From Microbacterium oxydans (lineage in GTDB: Bacteria > Actinomycetota > Actinomycetes > Actinomycetales > Microbacteriaceae): 64,000 bases of DNA. The stretch covers positions 425,076 to 489,075 of the forward strand of contig NZ_BJOG01000008.1 of the NCBI RefSeq assembly GCF_006540085.1, written 5' to 3'. This document shows, piece after piece, positions 19,383 through 29,194 of this stretch. A program made the position numbers and the translations under genes. The notes under the pieces were generated by a model. It saw only the letters and a list, made by a program, of their open reading frames with translations, ran no database searches and had not been told where the DNA came from. How positions within the stretch are numbered: position 1 is the first letter of the stretch; each line of letters starts with the position of its first letter.

Positions 19383-20681
19383 TCACTTGACTCCCTTGAT
19401 GCGGTAGACGAGCACGGCACCGGCCAGCGCGACGACCGCACCGAACAGGTACCACGTGGTGTAGCCGCCCAGCGGCGTGGCCGCTCCGATGGCGATGATG
19501 CCCGGCGCGATCGCGGGGGCGATCGACTGCGGCAGCGCGTTGGCGATGTTCAGCACCCCGAGGTCCTTCGCCACGTCGTCCGGGTTGGGCAGCACCTCGG
19601 TGGCGAGGGCGAGGTCGACCGAGAGGAACGATCCGGCCCCGAGCCCGATGATGGCCTGGGCGATGATGACGGTCGTGATATCGGGGGCGATGGCGAGGAT
19701 GACCAGACCGACCACCATGATCACACCGGCGACGGCGACGAAGGGACGGCGCTTGCCGATCTTGTCGGAGAGGAAGCCGCCGAGCGGGGAGGAGATCGCC
19801 ATCGCCGCCATCGAGGCGAGGTTGGCCGCGAGGATGACGCCCACCGCACCCTGCTCGTCGAGGCCGAACTTGGTGACGAGGTACAGCGGCAGGAAGGTGG
19901 CGATGCCGGCATAGCCGAACATCACGAAGAACTTGGTGAGCCAGGTCCAGCCGAAGTCGGGGTGCTTGCGCGGGTTGAACACGAACGAGCCGAAGAACAT
20001 CCCGATCGTGAACTTCTCGGCGGGCTTCTCGGTGAGGCGGCGGTCCTTCAGGATCAGGACGAAGATGATCACCAGGATCAGTGCGATCACGCCCGGCACG
20101 ACGAAGCGCTCGAAGTCGCCGGGCAGGAAGTTCACCAGGAAGCTGCCGGCGAGGATGCCGATCGGGGTGGTGATGCCGATGATGCCCGACACCTTGCCGC
20201 GGCTCGTGACCGGCACCTGGTCGGGCAGGGTCGCGTTCGCCGCCGCGAGCACGGCGTTCATCGCGGTCTGCACGAGGCACCAGGCGAGCAGGACCATCCA
20301 GACGGAGTTCGCGGACCCGATGAGGAAGAACCCGCCGAGGCCGACGACGGCACCACCCAGGATCCACGGACGACGCATGCCCCAGCGCGAGGTCGTGCGG
20401 TCGGAGAGCCTGCCGACGAGGGGGTTCGCCACGAGCGCGAAGATCGCACCGACGCCCATCACGAGTCCGAGGCTTCCCTCGGTGTTGACGGGGTCGATGT
20501 GCTGGATCTTGAACGCCATGGACACCATCACCGGGGTGAGAAGCGCCAGGAAGACACCGAAGTTCACCGCGGCGAGGCCGGGGGTGTAGCCGCGCGGAGT
20601 CTTGGGCGGCGTGGTCCCTGGGGCCTTGAATCCCGTGGTGCCCACCGCGGCCGCGTTGGCGGCGGATGACAGCTCTGTCAT
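19383..20681 (-). CDS. MFS sugar/glycoside transporter
   Basis: The 432-residue protein has 12 predicted hydrophobic segments, with the MFS loop motif GRLSDRTTSRWGMRRPWI after helix 2 and a second GGFLSDKIGKRRP after helix 8. The motif set resembles the GPH/SLC45-like branch that imports oligosaccharides. It is the first gene of the pair with the GH3 hydrolase. The start is ATG at 20681. The ~100 nt upstream hold repeated operator-like elements shared with the divergent TetR gene. Confidence 0.85.
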   Translation of the reverse strand: MTELSSAANAAAVGTTGFKAPGTTPPKTPRGYTPGLAAVNFGVFLALLTPVMVSMAFKIQHIDPVNTEGSLGLVMGVGAIFALVANPLVGRLSDRTTSRWGMRRPWILGGAVVGLGGFFLIGSANSVWMVLLAWCLVQTAMNAVLAAANATLPDQVPVTSRGKVSGIIGITTPIGILAGSFLVNFLPGDFERFVVPGVIALILVIIFVLILKDRRLTEKPAEKFTIGMFFGSFVFNPRKHPDFGWTWLTKFFVMFGYAGIATFLPLYLVTKFGLDEQGAVGVILAANLASMAAMAISSPLGGFLSDKIGKRRPFVAVAGVIMVVGLVILAIAPDITTVIIAQAIIGLGAGSFLSVDLALATEVLPNPDDVAKDLGVLNIANALPQSIAPAIAPGIIAIGAATPLGGYTTWYLFGAVVALAGAVLVYRIKGVK

Positions 20682-20739
20682 GACAGTCCTTTCGATTCAC
20701 CGCACATCTTCGGGCGATGCGGTTCTGGCATGACAGTAC

Positions 20740-20783
20740 ACCAATCTCGACCGATTGGTAAGTCAAACCAGACCGATTGGTAA
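20740..20783. promoter_or_regulatory. repeated TetR-type operator between MFS/GH3 and the double-TetR gene
   Basis: ACCAATCTCGACCGATTGGT (20740-20759) has 7-bp inverted arms (ACCAATC/GATTGGT). The element ACCGATTGGTAA occurs twice, at 20750-20761 and 20772-20783, exactly 22 bp apart, about two helical turns. Each core, ACCRATYGGT, is itself nearly palindromic. They sit between the divergent starts, where binding could block both promoters. Confidence 0.65.
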
Positions 20784-20800
20784 TGAACGAGGATAGAGTG

Positions 20801-22093
20801 ATGACGGAGGATGCGATGACGATGACGGCGACCGGCACCCGTCACTCGCGCGCCGTCGCGACGAGGCAGCGCATCCTCACCGCCGCGCACGATCTGTTCG
20901 TGACCCGCGGTTACCGATCCACGTCGCTGCGCGACATCGCCGCAGCCGCCTCCGTCAGCCACCCGGGCCTGCTCGGGCACTTCGCCTCGAAGGACGATCT
21001 GCTCGGAGAGGTGGTCGCCGGGCTCGAAGCCGAGAACGAGTCCGTGTTCAGCGCGATCTCGGCCGCATCCGAACCGGGCGAGCTGGTCTTCGCCGGCATC
21101 GCCGAGCGCAATGCGCGCACCGCCGGCTACCTCGAGCTGTTCGCGGCCCTCACCGGGGAGGCCTCGGCGCCGGACCACCCCGCGCACGAGCGGATGCGCG
21201 AGCGCTACTGCCGGATCCGCGCACTCAGCAACGACGTGCTCGAGGATGCCCAGTACCACGGGGTGGTCGCCGCCGACCGCGATGTCGACGGCGAGGCCGT
21301 CCGGCACACGGCGGGGTGGGACGGGCTGCAGCTGCTCTCGCAGTACCTGCCCGATCGGGTGGACGTCGTCGAGATGCTCGAGGAGCGCGAGAACCTGTGG
21401 GCGCTGCCGCACGCGTGGCGGGACCCCGACGACGAGCCCTCATCCGGGTCCGCGACGGCCGCCGGTCCCCTCCCGCGACTGCGCGCCACCAGTGTCGCCG
21501 ACACCGACCCCGGCTACGCGGTCGGCCGCCGCAGGCGCGCACAGATCGTCTCCGATGCGATGCGCCTGTTCGCCCGCGACGGCTACGGCGACACCAGCCT
21601 GCAGGACATCGCCACCGCGGTCGGAGTGTCGAAGTCGACGCTGCTGCACCACTACGCGTCGAAGGAGCTGCTGCTGAGCGCCGTGCTCACGGAACGCGAC
21701 AGCGCCATCAACGAGAACCAGATGTTCACGAGCACCGCGTCGGCTGCCACGGTGCTCCGCAGCATTCCCGAGGGCGCGGCGCTCAGCGCACGGGACGAAC
21801 CGGGACTGATCGAGGTCTACGCGGTGCTGTCGTGCGAGGCCGTCCCCGTCGCACACCCCGCACACGACTACTTCACGATGCGGTTCGCGAACGCCCTCGA
21901 CTACTTCGCTGAGCTCTTCCGCCTCGCCCAGGTCGACGGCGACCTGCCAGCGCACCGCGATCCCGTGCACGAGGCCACCTGGCTCATCGCGATGTGGGAC
22001 GGGCTGCAGTACCAGTGGCTGTATGACCGCGACAGGGTCGACATCGCCACGCACCTGCGGGCTCATCTCGACGACGTGCTGCCTCCGCGCTGA
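20801..22093 (+). CDS. double TetR/AcrR regulator (two complete TetR units in one chain)
   Basis: The chain (430 residues from ATG 20801, which has GAGGA 7 nt upstream; ATG 20816 is also possible) contains two TetR helix-turn-helix domains. The first is near residues 15-60 (RQRILTAAHDLFVTRGYRST... SVSHPGLLGHFASKDDLLGE), the second at about 240-290 (RAQIVSDAMRLFARDGYGDT... GVSKSTLLHHYASKELLLSA). Each is followed by its own all-helical ligand domain with a matching WDGLQ motif, so the gene is an internal duplication or fusion. TetR proteins normally dimerise; this one could be a pseudo-dimer. It is divergent from the MFS-GH3 pair and likely represses it in the absence of a sugar-derived ligand. 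Confidence 0.85.
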   Translation: MTEDAMTMTATGTRHSRAVATRQRILTAAHDLFVTRGYRSTSLRDIAAAASVSHPGLLGHFASKDDLLGEVVAGLEAENESVFSAISAASEPGELVFAGIAERNARTAGYLELFAALTGEASAPDHPAHERMRERYCRIRALSNDVLEDAQYHGVVAADRDVDGEAVRHTAGWDGLQLLSQYLPDRVDVVEMLEERENLWALPHAWRDPDDEPSSGSATAAGPLPRLRATSVADTDPGYAVGRRRRAQIVSDAMRLFARDGYGDTSLQDIATAVGVSKSTLLHHYASKELLLSAVLTERDSAINENQMFTSTASAATVLRSIPEGAALSARDEPGLIEVYAVLSCEAVPVAHPAHDYFTMRFANALDYFAELFRLAQVDGDLPAHRDPVHEATWLIAMWDGLQYQWLYDRDRVDIATHLRAHLDDVLPPR

Positions 22094-22154
22094 GACGGCG
22101 CTGCGCTGAGACGGCGCTGCGCTGAGACGACGCCGCGCGGAGACGACGCCGCGC
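22091..22154. repeat. four 16-nt tandem units overlapping the regulator stop codon
   Basis: TGAGACGGCGCTGCGC occurs twice exactly (22091-22122), then twice as TGAGACGACGCCGCGC and GGAGACGACGCCGCGC (to 22154). The first unit supplies the TGA stop of the TetR gene. The last ends 4 nt before the DHFR-like stop. The array separates two convergent genes. Confidence 0.9.
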
Positions 22155-22157
22155 GGA

Positions 22158-22778
22158 TCAGCGCAGACGGACGGCGTAGCGCAGATGCGTCGTCTGCGGG
22201 GAATCCTCCGCGCCCACCAGGTCGAGCGAGAGGCGTTCCCCGTCCACACCGTCGAACAGGCGCACTCCTGCCCCGAACAGCACAGGCGAGAGAGCGATGT
22301 GGAACTCGTCGACCAGACCGGCATTGAGGAACTGGACGATCGTCTCACCGCCGCCCGAGATGCGGACGTCGAGGTCGCCGGCAGCAGCGCGCGCCTGGTC
22401 GAGCGCCGACTCGATGCCGTCGGTCACGAAGTGGAACGTGGTGCCGCCGCGGCGCTCCCACGGCTCGCGCTCCTCATGGGTGACGACGAAGACCGGCGTA
22501 TGGAACGGCGGGTCCTCCGGCCACGCGTGCTCGCCGGCGTCGAACATCCGCTTCCCCATCACACTCGCCCCGGTGCGCTCGAACGTCTCGCGCACGATGT
22601 CGTTGTCGCGTCCCTCGTCCCCACCTTCGCCCAGGTGCAGATTCTCGCGGAAGGACCGCAGCCGGAACACCCACTTCTGCAGCTCCATCCACTGCCGACC
22701 CATCAACTCGTCCGGCGACTCGGGGGCGATGAACCCGTCGAGAGACATCGAGACGCTGAAGAACACCGCTCCGGCCAT
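22158..22778 (-). CDS. dihydrofolate reductase-like (RibD C-terminal) family protein
   Basis: The 206-residue protein has the DHFR/RibD_C fold start VFFSVSMSLDGFIA and the motif RISGGGETIVQFLNAGLVDEF. These proteins bind NADPH and reduce folate- or riboflavin-like substrates, but the specific role of this 'YyaP/YqjY' branch is unclear. Its ATG overlaps the stop of the SRPBCC gene by one base (TGATG), so it is the third gene of an ArsR-SRPBCC-DHFR operon, a frequent arrangement in actinobacteria. Confidence 0.88.
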   Translation of the reverse strand: MAGAVFFSVSMSLDGFIAPESPDELMGRQWMELQKWVFRLRSFRENLHLGEGGDEGRDNDIVRETFERTGASVMGKRMFDAGEHAWPEDPPFHTPVFVVTHEEREPWERRGGTTFHFVTDGIESALDQARAAAGDLDVRISGGGETIVQFLNAGLVDEFHIALSPVLFGAGVRLFDGVDGERLSLDLVGAEDSPQTTHLRYAVRLR

Positions 22779-23254
22779 CAGCGCTCCCCTCGCGCGATCG
22801 CCATCTCCGCGACGTGGACGGCGAGGTTGTCCAGTGTCTGCCGGCCACCCTCGAGTGCGCCATGCCGCTCGATCGCCCGGTCGCGCAGCTCCGGTGTCGG
22901 GAACACCGTGCGCATCTCGATGCGGGTCCGATCGCCGTCCAGCACGAACGTGAGGTGTGATTCGAATGCCTCAGGATCGTCGCGGTGCTCACCATGGAGC
23001 ATCACGATCCGCTCCGGCGCGACGATGTCGGTCCACACGATCCACTCCGGGTAGTCGGTGCCGTCCGGTCCGTGCATCACGAACTCCCATTCGCCCCCGA
23101 CACGGAACTCGAACGATCGCGTCGTCGTGGTGAAACCGTCGGGGCCCCACCACCTCGAGAGGTGCTGCACCGTGGTGAACGCCTCGAACACCAGCGCCGG
23201 CGCGGCGTCGATCACGCGCGAGATCACGATCTCGCGATCAATCGTCGTATCCAT
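22778..23254 (-). CDS. SRPBCC (AHSA1-type) ligand-binding protein
   Basis: The 158-residue protein shows the AHSA1/START-like pattern SRVIDAAPALVFEAFTTVQHLSRWWGP, then FEFRVGGEWEFVMHGPDGT and an amphipathic C-terminal helix. The fold makes a hydrophobic pocket; no catalytic residues are assigned. It begins 3 nt after the ArsR stop and overlaps the DHFR-like gene by one base, so it is cotranscribed and may act as ligand carrier or be controlled by the ArsR repressor. Confidence 0.88.
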   Translation of the reverse strand: MDTTIDREIVISRVIDAAPALVFEAFTTVQHLSRWWGPDGFTTTTRSFEFRVGGEWEFVMHGPDGTDYPEWIVWTDIVAPERIVMLHGEHRDDPEAFESHLTFVLDGDRTRIEMRTVFPTPELRDRAIERHGALEGGRQTLDNLAVHVAEMAIARGER

Positions 23255-23257
23255 CCA

Positions 23258-23599
23258 CTACTCCTGCCTTCTTTCCGCTTTCAGGTCCTGCACGTAGGCA
23301 TCGAGCCGGTCGAAGCTCTCGTTCCAGAACTGCTCGAAGCCGCCCGTCCACTCATGGACGGCCCGGAGCCCCGTGGCGTCGAGCCCGTAGACCCGCTGCT
23401 TGCCCTCCCGGCGGTCGCGCACGAGACCGACCTCGCGCAGCACACGCAGGTGCTTGGAGGCACCCGGCTGAGTCATCCCCAGCACCTCGGACACCTCGGT
23501 CACGGGGCGGTCGCCACTGCGCAGCAGCGTCAGGATGTCCCGGCGTCGCGGTTCGGCGATCGCGTTGAAGACATCGGATGTGGTTGCCGCTCGCGCCAT
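23258..23599 (-). CDS. ArsR-family winged-helix repressor
   Basis: From ATG 23599 the protein has 113 residues: MARAATTSDVFNAIAEPRRR, an ArsR helix-turn-helix (VTEVSEVLGMTQPGASKHLR) and a wing (VRDRREGKQRVYGL). A TTG at 23626 would extend it by nine residues. No metal-binding Cys motif is present, so it is likely a non-metal sensor, as in many ArsR-SRPBCC operons. A 10-bp palindrome lies 15 nt upstream of ATG and may be its operator. The ribosome binding site is weak. Confidence 0.87.
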   Translation of the reverse strand: MARAATTSDVFNAIAEPRRRDILTLLRSGDRPVTEVSEVLGMTQPGASKHLRVLREVGLVRDRREGKQRVYGLDATGLRAVHEWTGGFEQFWNESFDRLDAYVQDLKAERRQE

Positions 23600-23613
23600 G
23601 TGATCAACATATA

Positions 23614-23623
23614 CCCATATGGG
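23614..23623. promoter_or_regulatory. CCCATATGGG palindrome before the ArsR gene
   Basis: A perfect 10-bp palindrome in an AT-rich island (ATATACCCATATGGG) directly upstream of the ArsR start is in position for an autoregulatory operator. Position and symmetry are the only evidence. Confidence 0.4.
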
Positions 23624-23683
23624 CAAGTGTTCAAGACGCCACGATCCGGAGTACGCCCGAAGGCGAGGCGTCGGGCGTCGGCG

Positions 23684-25741
<2,058 letters not shown>

Positions 25742-25802
25742 CCCTCCAGCGTAACGACCCCCGCCGACGTGGGCCGCGCCTCATCCACAGGCGCAGTCTC
25801 GA

Positions 25803-26321
25803 TCAGCTCGCGGTCGACCGGTCGTAGGCGCGGATGAGGTCGTCGAGGAACTTCGCCACCGTCGCCCGCTCGCCCTCGCTCATCGCGGCGATCTGCGCCT
25901 CGACCTCGACGATGAGCGGCTCCACCAGGCGCTCGGCATCGGCGGCGGCATCCTCTGACGCGGTCACGATGAGTTTTCGCCCGTCGGACGGATGCCGATC
26001 TCGGCGCACATGGCCGCGATCTTCGAGGCGATTGAGGACGAGAGTCATGGCTGCGGTCGAGATCTCGACGCGGTGGGCCAGCTCGGTCGGAGTCGTGGGG
26101 CCGCGGGAGATGAGGTGGTCGAGCACCTCGAGGCCCGGGGCGTCGAGTTCGAGCTGCTTGGCGATCGAGCGCTCGAAGCGCTGCTGACGCATCGTGAGCT
26201 GCTGCACGCGGGTGCGGATGTCACTCTCGTCGATCTCGCCGGCGTCGTGCCGACGTGACGGGTCATACGTCGAGGCCGATTCCGTCGCCCGCTCGGACCG
26301 TTTGACATCCATGCGCACCAT
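25803..26321 (-). CDS. MarR-family transcriptional regulator
   Basis: The 172-residue protein has a variable charged N-terminus and a MarR winged helix (PTTPTELAHRVEISTAAMTL, then NRLEDRGHVRRDRHPSDGRK, the wing). ATG is at 26321, with a second in-frame ATG at 26312. It is divergent from an EmrB/QacA-type exporter with only 50 nt between starts, and that gap carries an inverted repeat. This is the classical arrangement for drug-responsive repression of an efflux pump and of the regulator itself. Confidence 0.92.
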   Translation of the reverse strand: MVRMDVKRSERATESASTYDPSRRHDAGEIDESDIRTRVQQLTMRQQRFERSIAKQLELDAPGLEVLDHLISRGPTTPTELAHRVEISTAAMTLVLNRLEDRGHVRRDRHPSDGRKLIVTASEDAAADAERLVEPLIVEVEAQIAAMSEGERATVAKFLDDLIRAYDRSTAS

Positions 26322-26343
26322 GGTAATACTTCATATTGCTAAT

Positions 26344-26358
26344 TTGATTGATAATCAA
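26344..26358. promoter_or_regulatory. MarR-type operator TTGATTGATAATCAA
   Basis: Perfect 6-bp inverted arms (TTGATT/AATCAA) around a 3-nt spacer in an AT-rich gap between the divergent MarR and MFS starts (26322-26371). MarR sites often have TTGA...TCAA arms. Confidence 0.65.
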
Positions 26359-26371
26359 GGATTGAGACGAT

Positions 26372-27814
26372 ATGACAGACGCGACAGAAGCGCCCTACCG
26401 CTGGCGCTGGGCGATCCTCGGAGTGATGCTCGCGGCCGAGATCATGGACATGCTCGACGCGACGATCGTCAACGTCGCCGGCCCCTCGTTGGAGTCCTCC
26501 CTGGGGACGAACGCCCTGGGCCTGCAGTGGGTGATCGGCGGCTACGCCCTCGCGTTGGGGGCGGGACTGATCCTGGGCGGTCGCCTGGGTGACCGCTTCG
26601 GGCGGCGCCGGATGTTCCTCCTCGGCCTGTCGGCGTTCACGATCGCATCGCTGTTGTGCTCCCTCGCGCCGACCGCTGAGCTACTGATCGCCTTCCGTCT
26701 GCTCCAGGGCGCGGCCGGCGCGCTGCTGCTCCCCCAGGGCCTCGGTCTGCTGCGTGAGAACCTCTCCGGCGCCGAGCTCGCCGTCGCATTCGGCATCTTC
26801 GGTCCGGCGCTGGGCCTCGGCGGCATCCTGGGCCCCATCATCGGCGGCGGACTGATCGAGGCCGACATCCTCGGGCTCGGATGGCGCTCGGTCTTCCTCG
26901 TGAACATCCCCATCGGGATCGTCGCCCTGGTCATCGCCTGGCGCATCCTGCCGCGACGCTCGGGGGATCGGGCGGTCCGCATCGACATGCTCGGCGCAGC
27001 CGTCATCGTCGCGGCATCCGGCATCCTCGTGCTCGGCCTCACCTTCGGACCCGAGCTGGACTGGCCGCTGTGGGCCTGGGCGTGCGTGGCCGCCGGCCTT
27101 GCTGGCTTCATCCTCTTCGGGGTGCAGCAGCGCGCACTCCTCGCCCGCGGCGGAGTGCCGCTGGTCACGGCGACCATGTTCACGCGTCGGGCCTACACCT
27201 TCGGGCTCGTGGGCATCGCCCTGTTCTTCAGCAGCCTGACCGGCACACAGCTGGTGCTGACGCTGTTCCTGCAGGTCGGCAACGGCTTCAGCGCCGGCGA
27301 GGCGGGGTTGAGCAACCTGCCACTCGCGATCGGCTCCGCGGTCGGCGGTGCGATCAGCGGCGCATGGCTCGCCGAGAAGATCGGGCGGTCCGTGCTGCAG
27401 CTCGGAGCAGTCACGCAGCTGCTCGGCGCGGGACTGCTGTGGTTCGAGCTGCAGCAGCCGGGCGACTTCAGCATCTGGACCATCGCCCCGGGCATCGCCC
27501 TGTTCGGGGTCGGCGGCGGCGCGATCATCGCCGCACTGTTCAGCACGATCCTCGCCGCGGTGAAGGACGACGAGATCGGTTCGGCTTCGGGCGTTCTCAC
27601 CGCGGTCCAGGCGATCGCGAGCGCAGTGGGTGTCGCGATCTTCGCCTCGGTGTTCTTCGATGCGATCGACTCCGGTACCCCGGCGGAGGCGTATCAGCAG
27701 ACCCTGATCGTGCCCGCGATCATGCTCGTCGCCTTCCTCGCACTCACCTTCCTCTTCCCGAAGAAGAGTCGGGAGGATGCGCACGGGGTAGCCGTGATGG
27801 AAACAGCGGGCTGA
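26372..27814 (+). CDS. DHA2-family MFS drug efflux transporter (EmrB/QacA type)
   Basis: The 480-residue protein has about 14 hydrophobic segments, the DHA2 signature DMLDATIVNVAGPSLESSLG in helix 1 and motif A GRLGDRFGRRRM. Motif C-like glycine-rich IFGPALGLGGILGPIIGG in helix 5 marks a drug/proton antiporter. Regulation by the divergent MarR protein is likely. The substrate is unknown. A 22-bp stem hairpin follows 10 nt after its stop. Confidence 0.9.
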   Translation: MTDATEAPYRWRWAILGVMLAAEIMDMLDATIVNVAGPSLESSLGTNALGLQWVIGGYALALGAGLILGGRLGDRFGRRRMFLLGLSAFTIASLLCSLAPTAELLIAFRLLQGAAGALLLPQGLGLLRENLSGAELAVAFGIFGPALGLGGILGPIIGGGLIEADILGLGWRSVFLVNIPIGIVALVIAWRILPRRSGDRAVRIDMLGAAVIVAASGILVLGLTFGPELDWPLWAWACVAAGLAGFILFGVQQRALLARGGVPLVTATMFTRRAYTFGLVGIALFFSSLTGTQLVLTLFLQVGNGFSAGEAGLSNLPLAIGSAVGGAISGAWLAEKIGRSVLQLGAVTQLLGAGLLWFELQQPGDFSIWTIAPGIALFGVGGGAIIAALFSTILAAVKDDEIGSASGVLTAVQAIASAVGVAIFASVFFDAIDSGTPAEAYQQTLIVPAIMLVAFLALTFLFPKKSREDAHGVAVMETAG

Positions 27815-27824
27815 CCGGATCGGT

Positions 27825-27877
27825 GGGCGAGAACCCGGACCGTCTGCGTCGGCGCCAGACGGACCGGGTTCTCGCCC
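27825..27877 (+). terminator. 22-bp near-perfect hairpin after the MFS gene
   Basis: The arms 27825-27846 and 27856-27877 pair over 22 bp with a single mismatch (an A/A opposition), with loop CGTCGGCGC. The arm begins GGGCGAGAACCCGG and ends CCGGGTTCTCGCCC. There is no U run. It probably ends transcription of the efflux gene and shields the GNAT gene. Confidence 0.8.
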
Positions 27878-27934
27878 GCCCCAGCGATCTCACGCGGGCG
27901 TAGGTTGGAGTCAACCCGTTCGAAGGAGCCTCCG

Positions 27935-28279
27935 ATGACCGACATCACCGTGACCCGCAACGACGACGAGTCGCGCTACGAGATCCGCTCCGACGACGTG
28001 CTCGCAGGTTTCGCGGAGTTCGACCTGCGCCCCGGATCGATCCGCTTCATCCACACCGAGGTCGACCCGGCGTTCCAGGGCCAGGGGCTGGCGGGAAAGC
28101 TGGCATCGGCAGCGCTGACGGATGCCGCAGGACGCGGTGAGGCGATCGTCCCGCTGTGCCCGTACATCGCGAAGTACCTCGAAACGCACGAGATCGCCGG
28201 AGCCGAGATCCGCTGGCCGCGGGCGTCGCCGAGCCATGGCGCATCGACGGGCGAAGAGCCGACGGGCCGAGCCGAATGA
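27935..28279 (+). CDS. small GNAT-fold N-acetyltransferase
   Basis: The 114-residue protein from ATG 27935 (AAGGAG at 27923-27928, 6 nt spacer) has IHTEVDPAFQGQGLAGKLAS, the acetyl-CoA pyrophosphate-binding loop Q/RxxGxA in QGQGLA, and PLCPYIAKYLETH near the end. It belongs to the short GNAT-like YidJ/DUF family that is shorter than typical 140-180 residue GNATs. Its stop overlaps the pirin start (ATGA), so the two form an operon. Substrate unknown. Confidence 0.9.
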   Translation: MTDITVTRNDDESRYEIRSDDVLAGFAEFDLRPGSIRFIHTEVDPAFQGQGLAGKLASAALTDAAGRGEAIVPLCPYIAKYLETHEIAGAEIRWPRASPSHGASTGEEPTGRAE

Positions 28280-29193
28280 TCGGGCAGCACCGCCTCATCC
28301 TCGAGCCCCGCGAGGTGCCGCTGGGCGGAGTGCGCGGCATGAACGTGCTGCGGGCGCTGCCTCACCGCAACCTGCCGACGATCGGCGCCTGGTGCTTCCT
28401 GGACCGGTTCGGTCCCGCCGACACAAAGATGCGGGTCGAGCCGCATCCGCACATCGGACTGCAGACCGTGACCTGGCCGCTCGTCGGAGAGATCCGCCAC
28501 CGCGACTCGCTCGGCAGCGACGCCGACTTGCGCCGCGGGCAGCTGAACCTGATGACAGCGGGCGACGGCATCTCGCACTCGGAGTACTCGATCGGTGAAG
28601 AACCGGTGCCGCTCGACGCCCTGCAGTTCTGGGTGGTGCTGCCCGACTCGGCCCGCCGCGGTGCCCCCGGCTTCGAACGGCACACCGCGCTGCCGACACT
28701 CGCACTCCCGGCCGAAGAGGGAGCAGATGCCGAGGCCACGGTCGTGCTCGGCGAACTCGCCGGGGTGCGTTCGCCCGCCACCGTGCACACCCCGATCGTC
28801 GGCGCCGAGGTCGTCATCTCCCCCGGCTCGCGCGTGCGCCTGCCACTGCGTTCCGACTGGGAGCACGCGCTGATGCTCGTCGAAGGCGATGCCGTGGTGG
28901 CCGGGCATCCACTCGACCGCAACGGACTGCTCTACCTCGGCGACTCCCGCGATGCGGTCGAGGTGTCGAGCACCGAGGGCGCCCTGCTCTTCCTGCTGGG
29001 CGGTGAGCCGTTCGAGGACGACATCGTGATGTGGTGGAATTTCGCCGGACGCACACACGAAGAGATCGTCGAGGCCCGCGAGGAGTGGGAGGCGGCGTCC
29101 GACCGTTTCGGAGTCGTGGCCGGGCACGATGTGCGCATACCCGCGCCGCCCCTCCCCCCTGTTCGGCTCATGCCGCGCAGCCGCAAGCTCTGA
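28276..29193 (+). CDS. pirin-family cupin protein
   Basis: From the ATGA-coupled ATG at 28276 the protein has 305 residues. The N-terminal cupin has metal ligands matching human pirin: H57, H59, H101 and E103 (EPHPHIG... GISHSE). A second cupin with a C-terminal HEEIVEAREEWEAAS motif follows. Bacterial pirins act as quercetinases or as regulators of central metabolism; this one's role is unknown. It converges with the symporter gene, stops 1 nt apart. Confidence 0.92.
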   Translation: MIGQHRLILEPREVPLGGVRGMNVLRALPHRNLPTIGAWCFLDRFGPADTKMRVEPHPHIGLQTVTWPLVGEIRHRDSLGSDADLRRGQLNLMTAGDGISHSEYSIGEEPVPLDALQFWVVLPDSARRGAPGFERHTALPTLALPAEEGADAEATVVLGELAGVRSPATVHTPIVGAEVVISPGSRVRLPLRSDWEHALMLVEGDAVVAGHPLDRNGLLYLGDSRDAVEVSSTEGALLFLLGGEPFEDDIVMWWNFAGRTHEEIVEAREEWEAASDRFGVVAGHDVRIPAPPLPPVRLMPRSRKL

Positions 29194-29194
29194 C

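Noticed and set aside
17626..20838. Single 1070-codon frame joining MFS region and GH3
   Set aside because: Only the part from 19380 reads as GH3; the upstream part is out of frame with the MFS gene, which is intact in another frame.
22091..22154. CRISPR-like array
   Set aside because: The units are directly adjacent, without spacers, and no cas genes are nearby. The arrays at 45453 and 47001 fail for the same reasons.
28156..28275. 40-residue N-terminal extension of pirin
   Set aside because: It overlaps the GNAT gene and lacks pirin features; the ATGA-coupled ATG at 28276 aligns with family residues.
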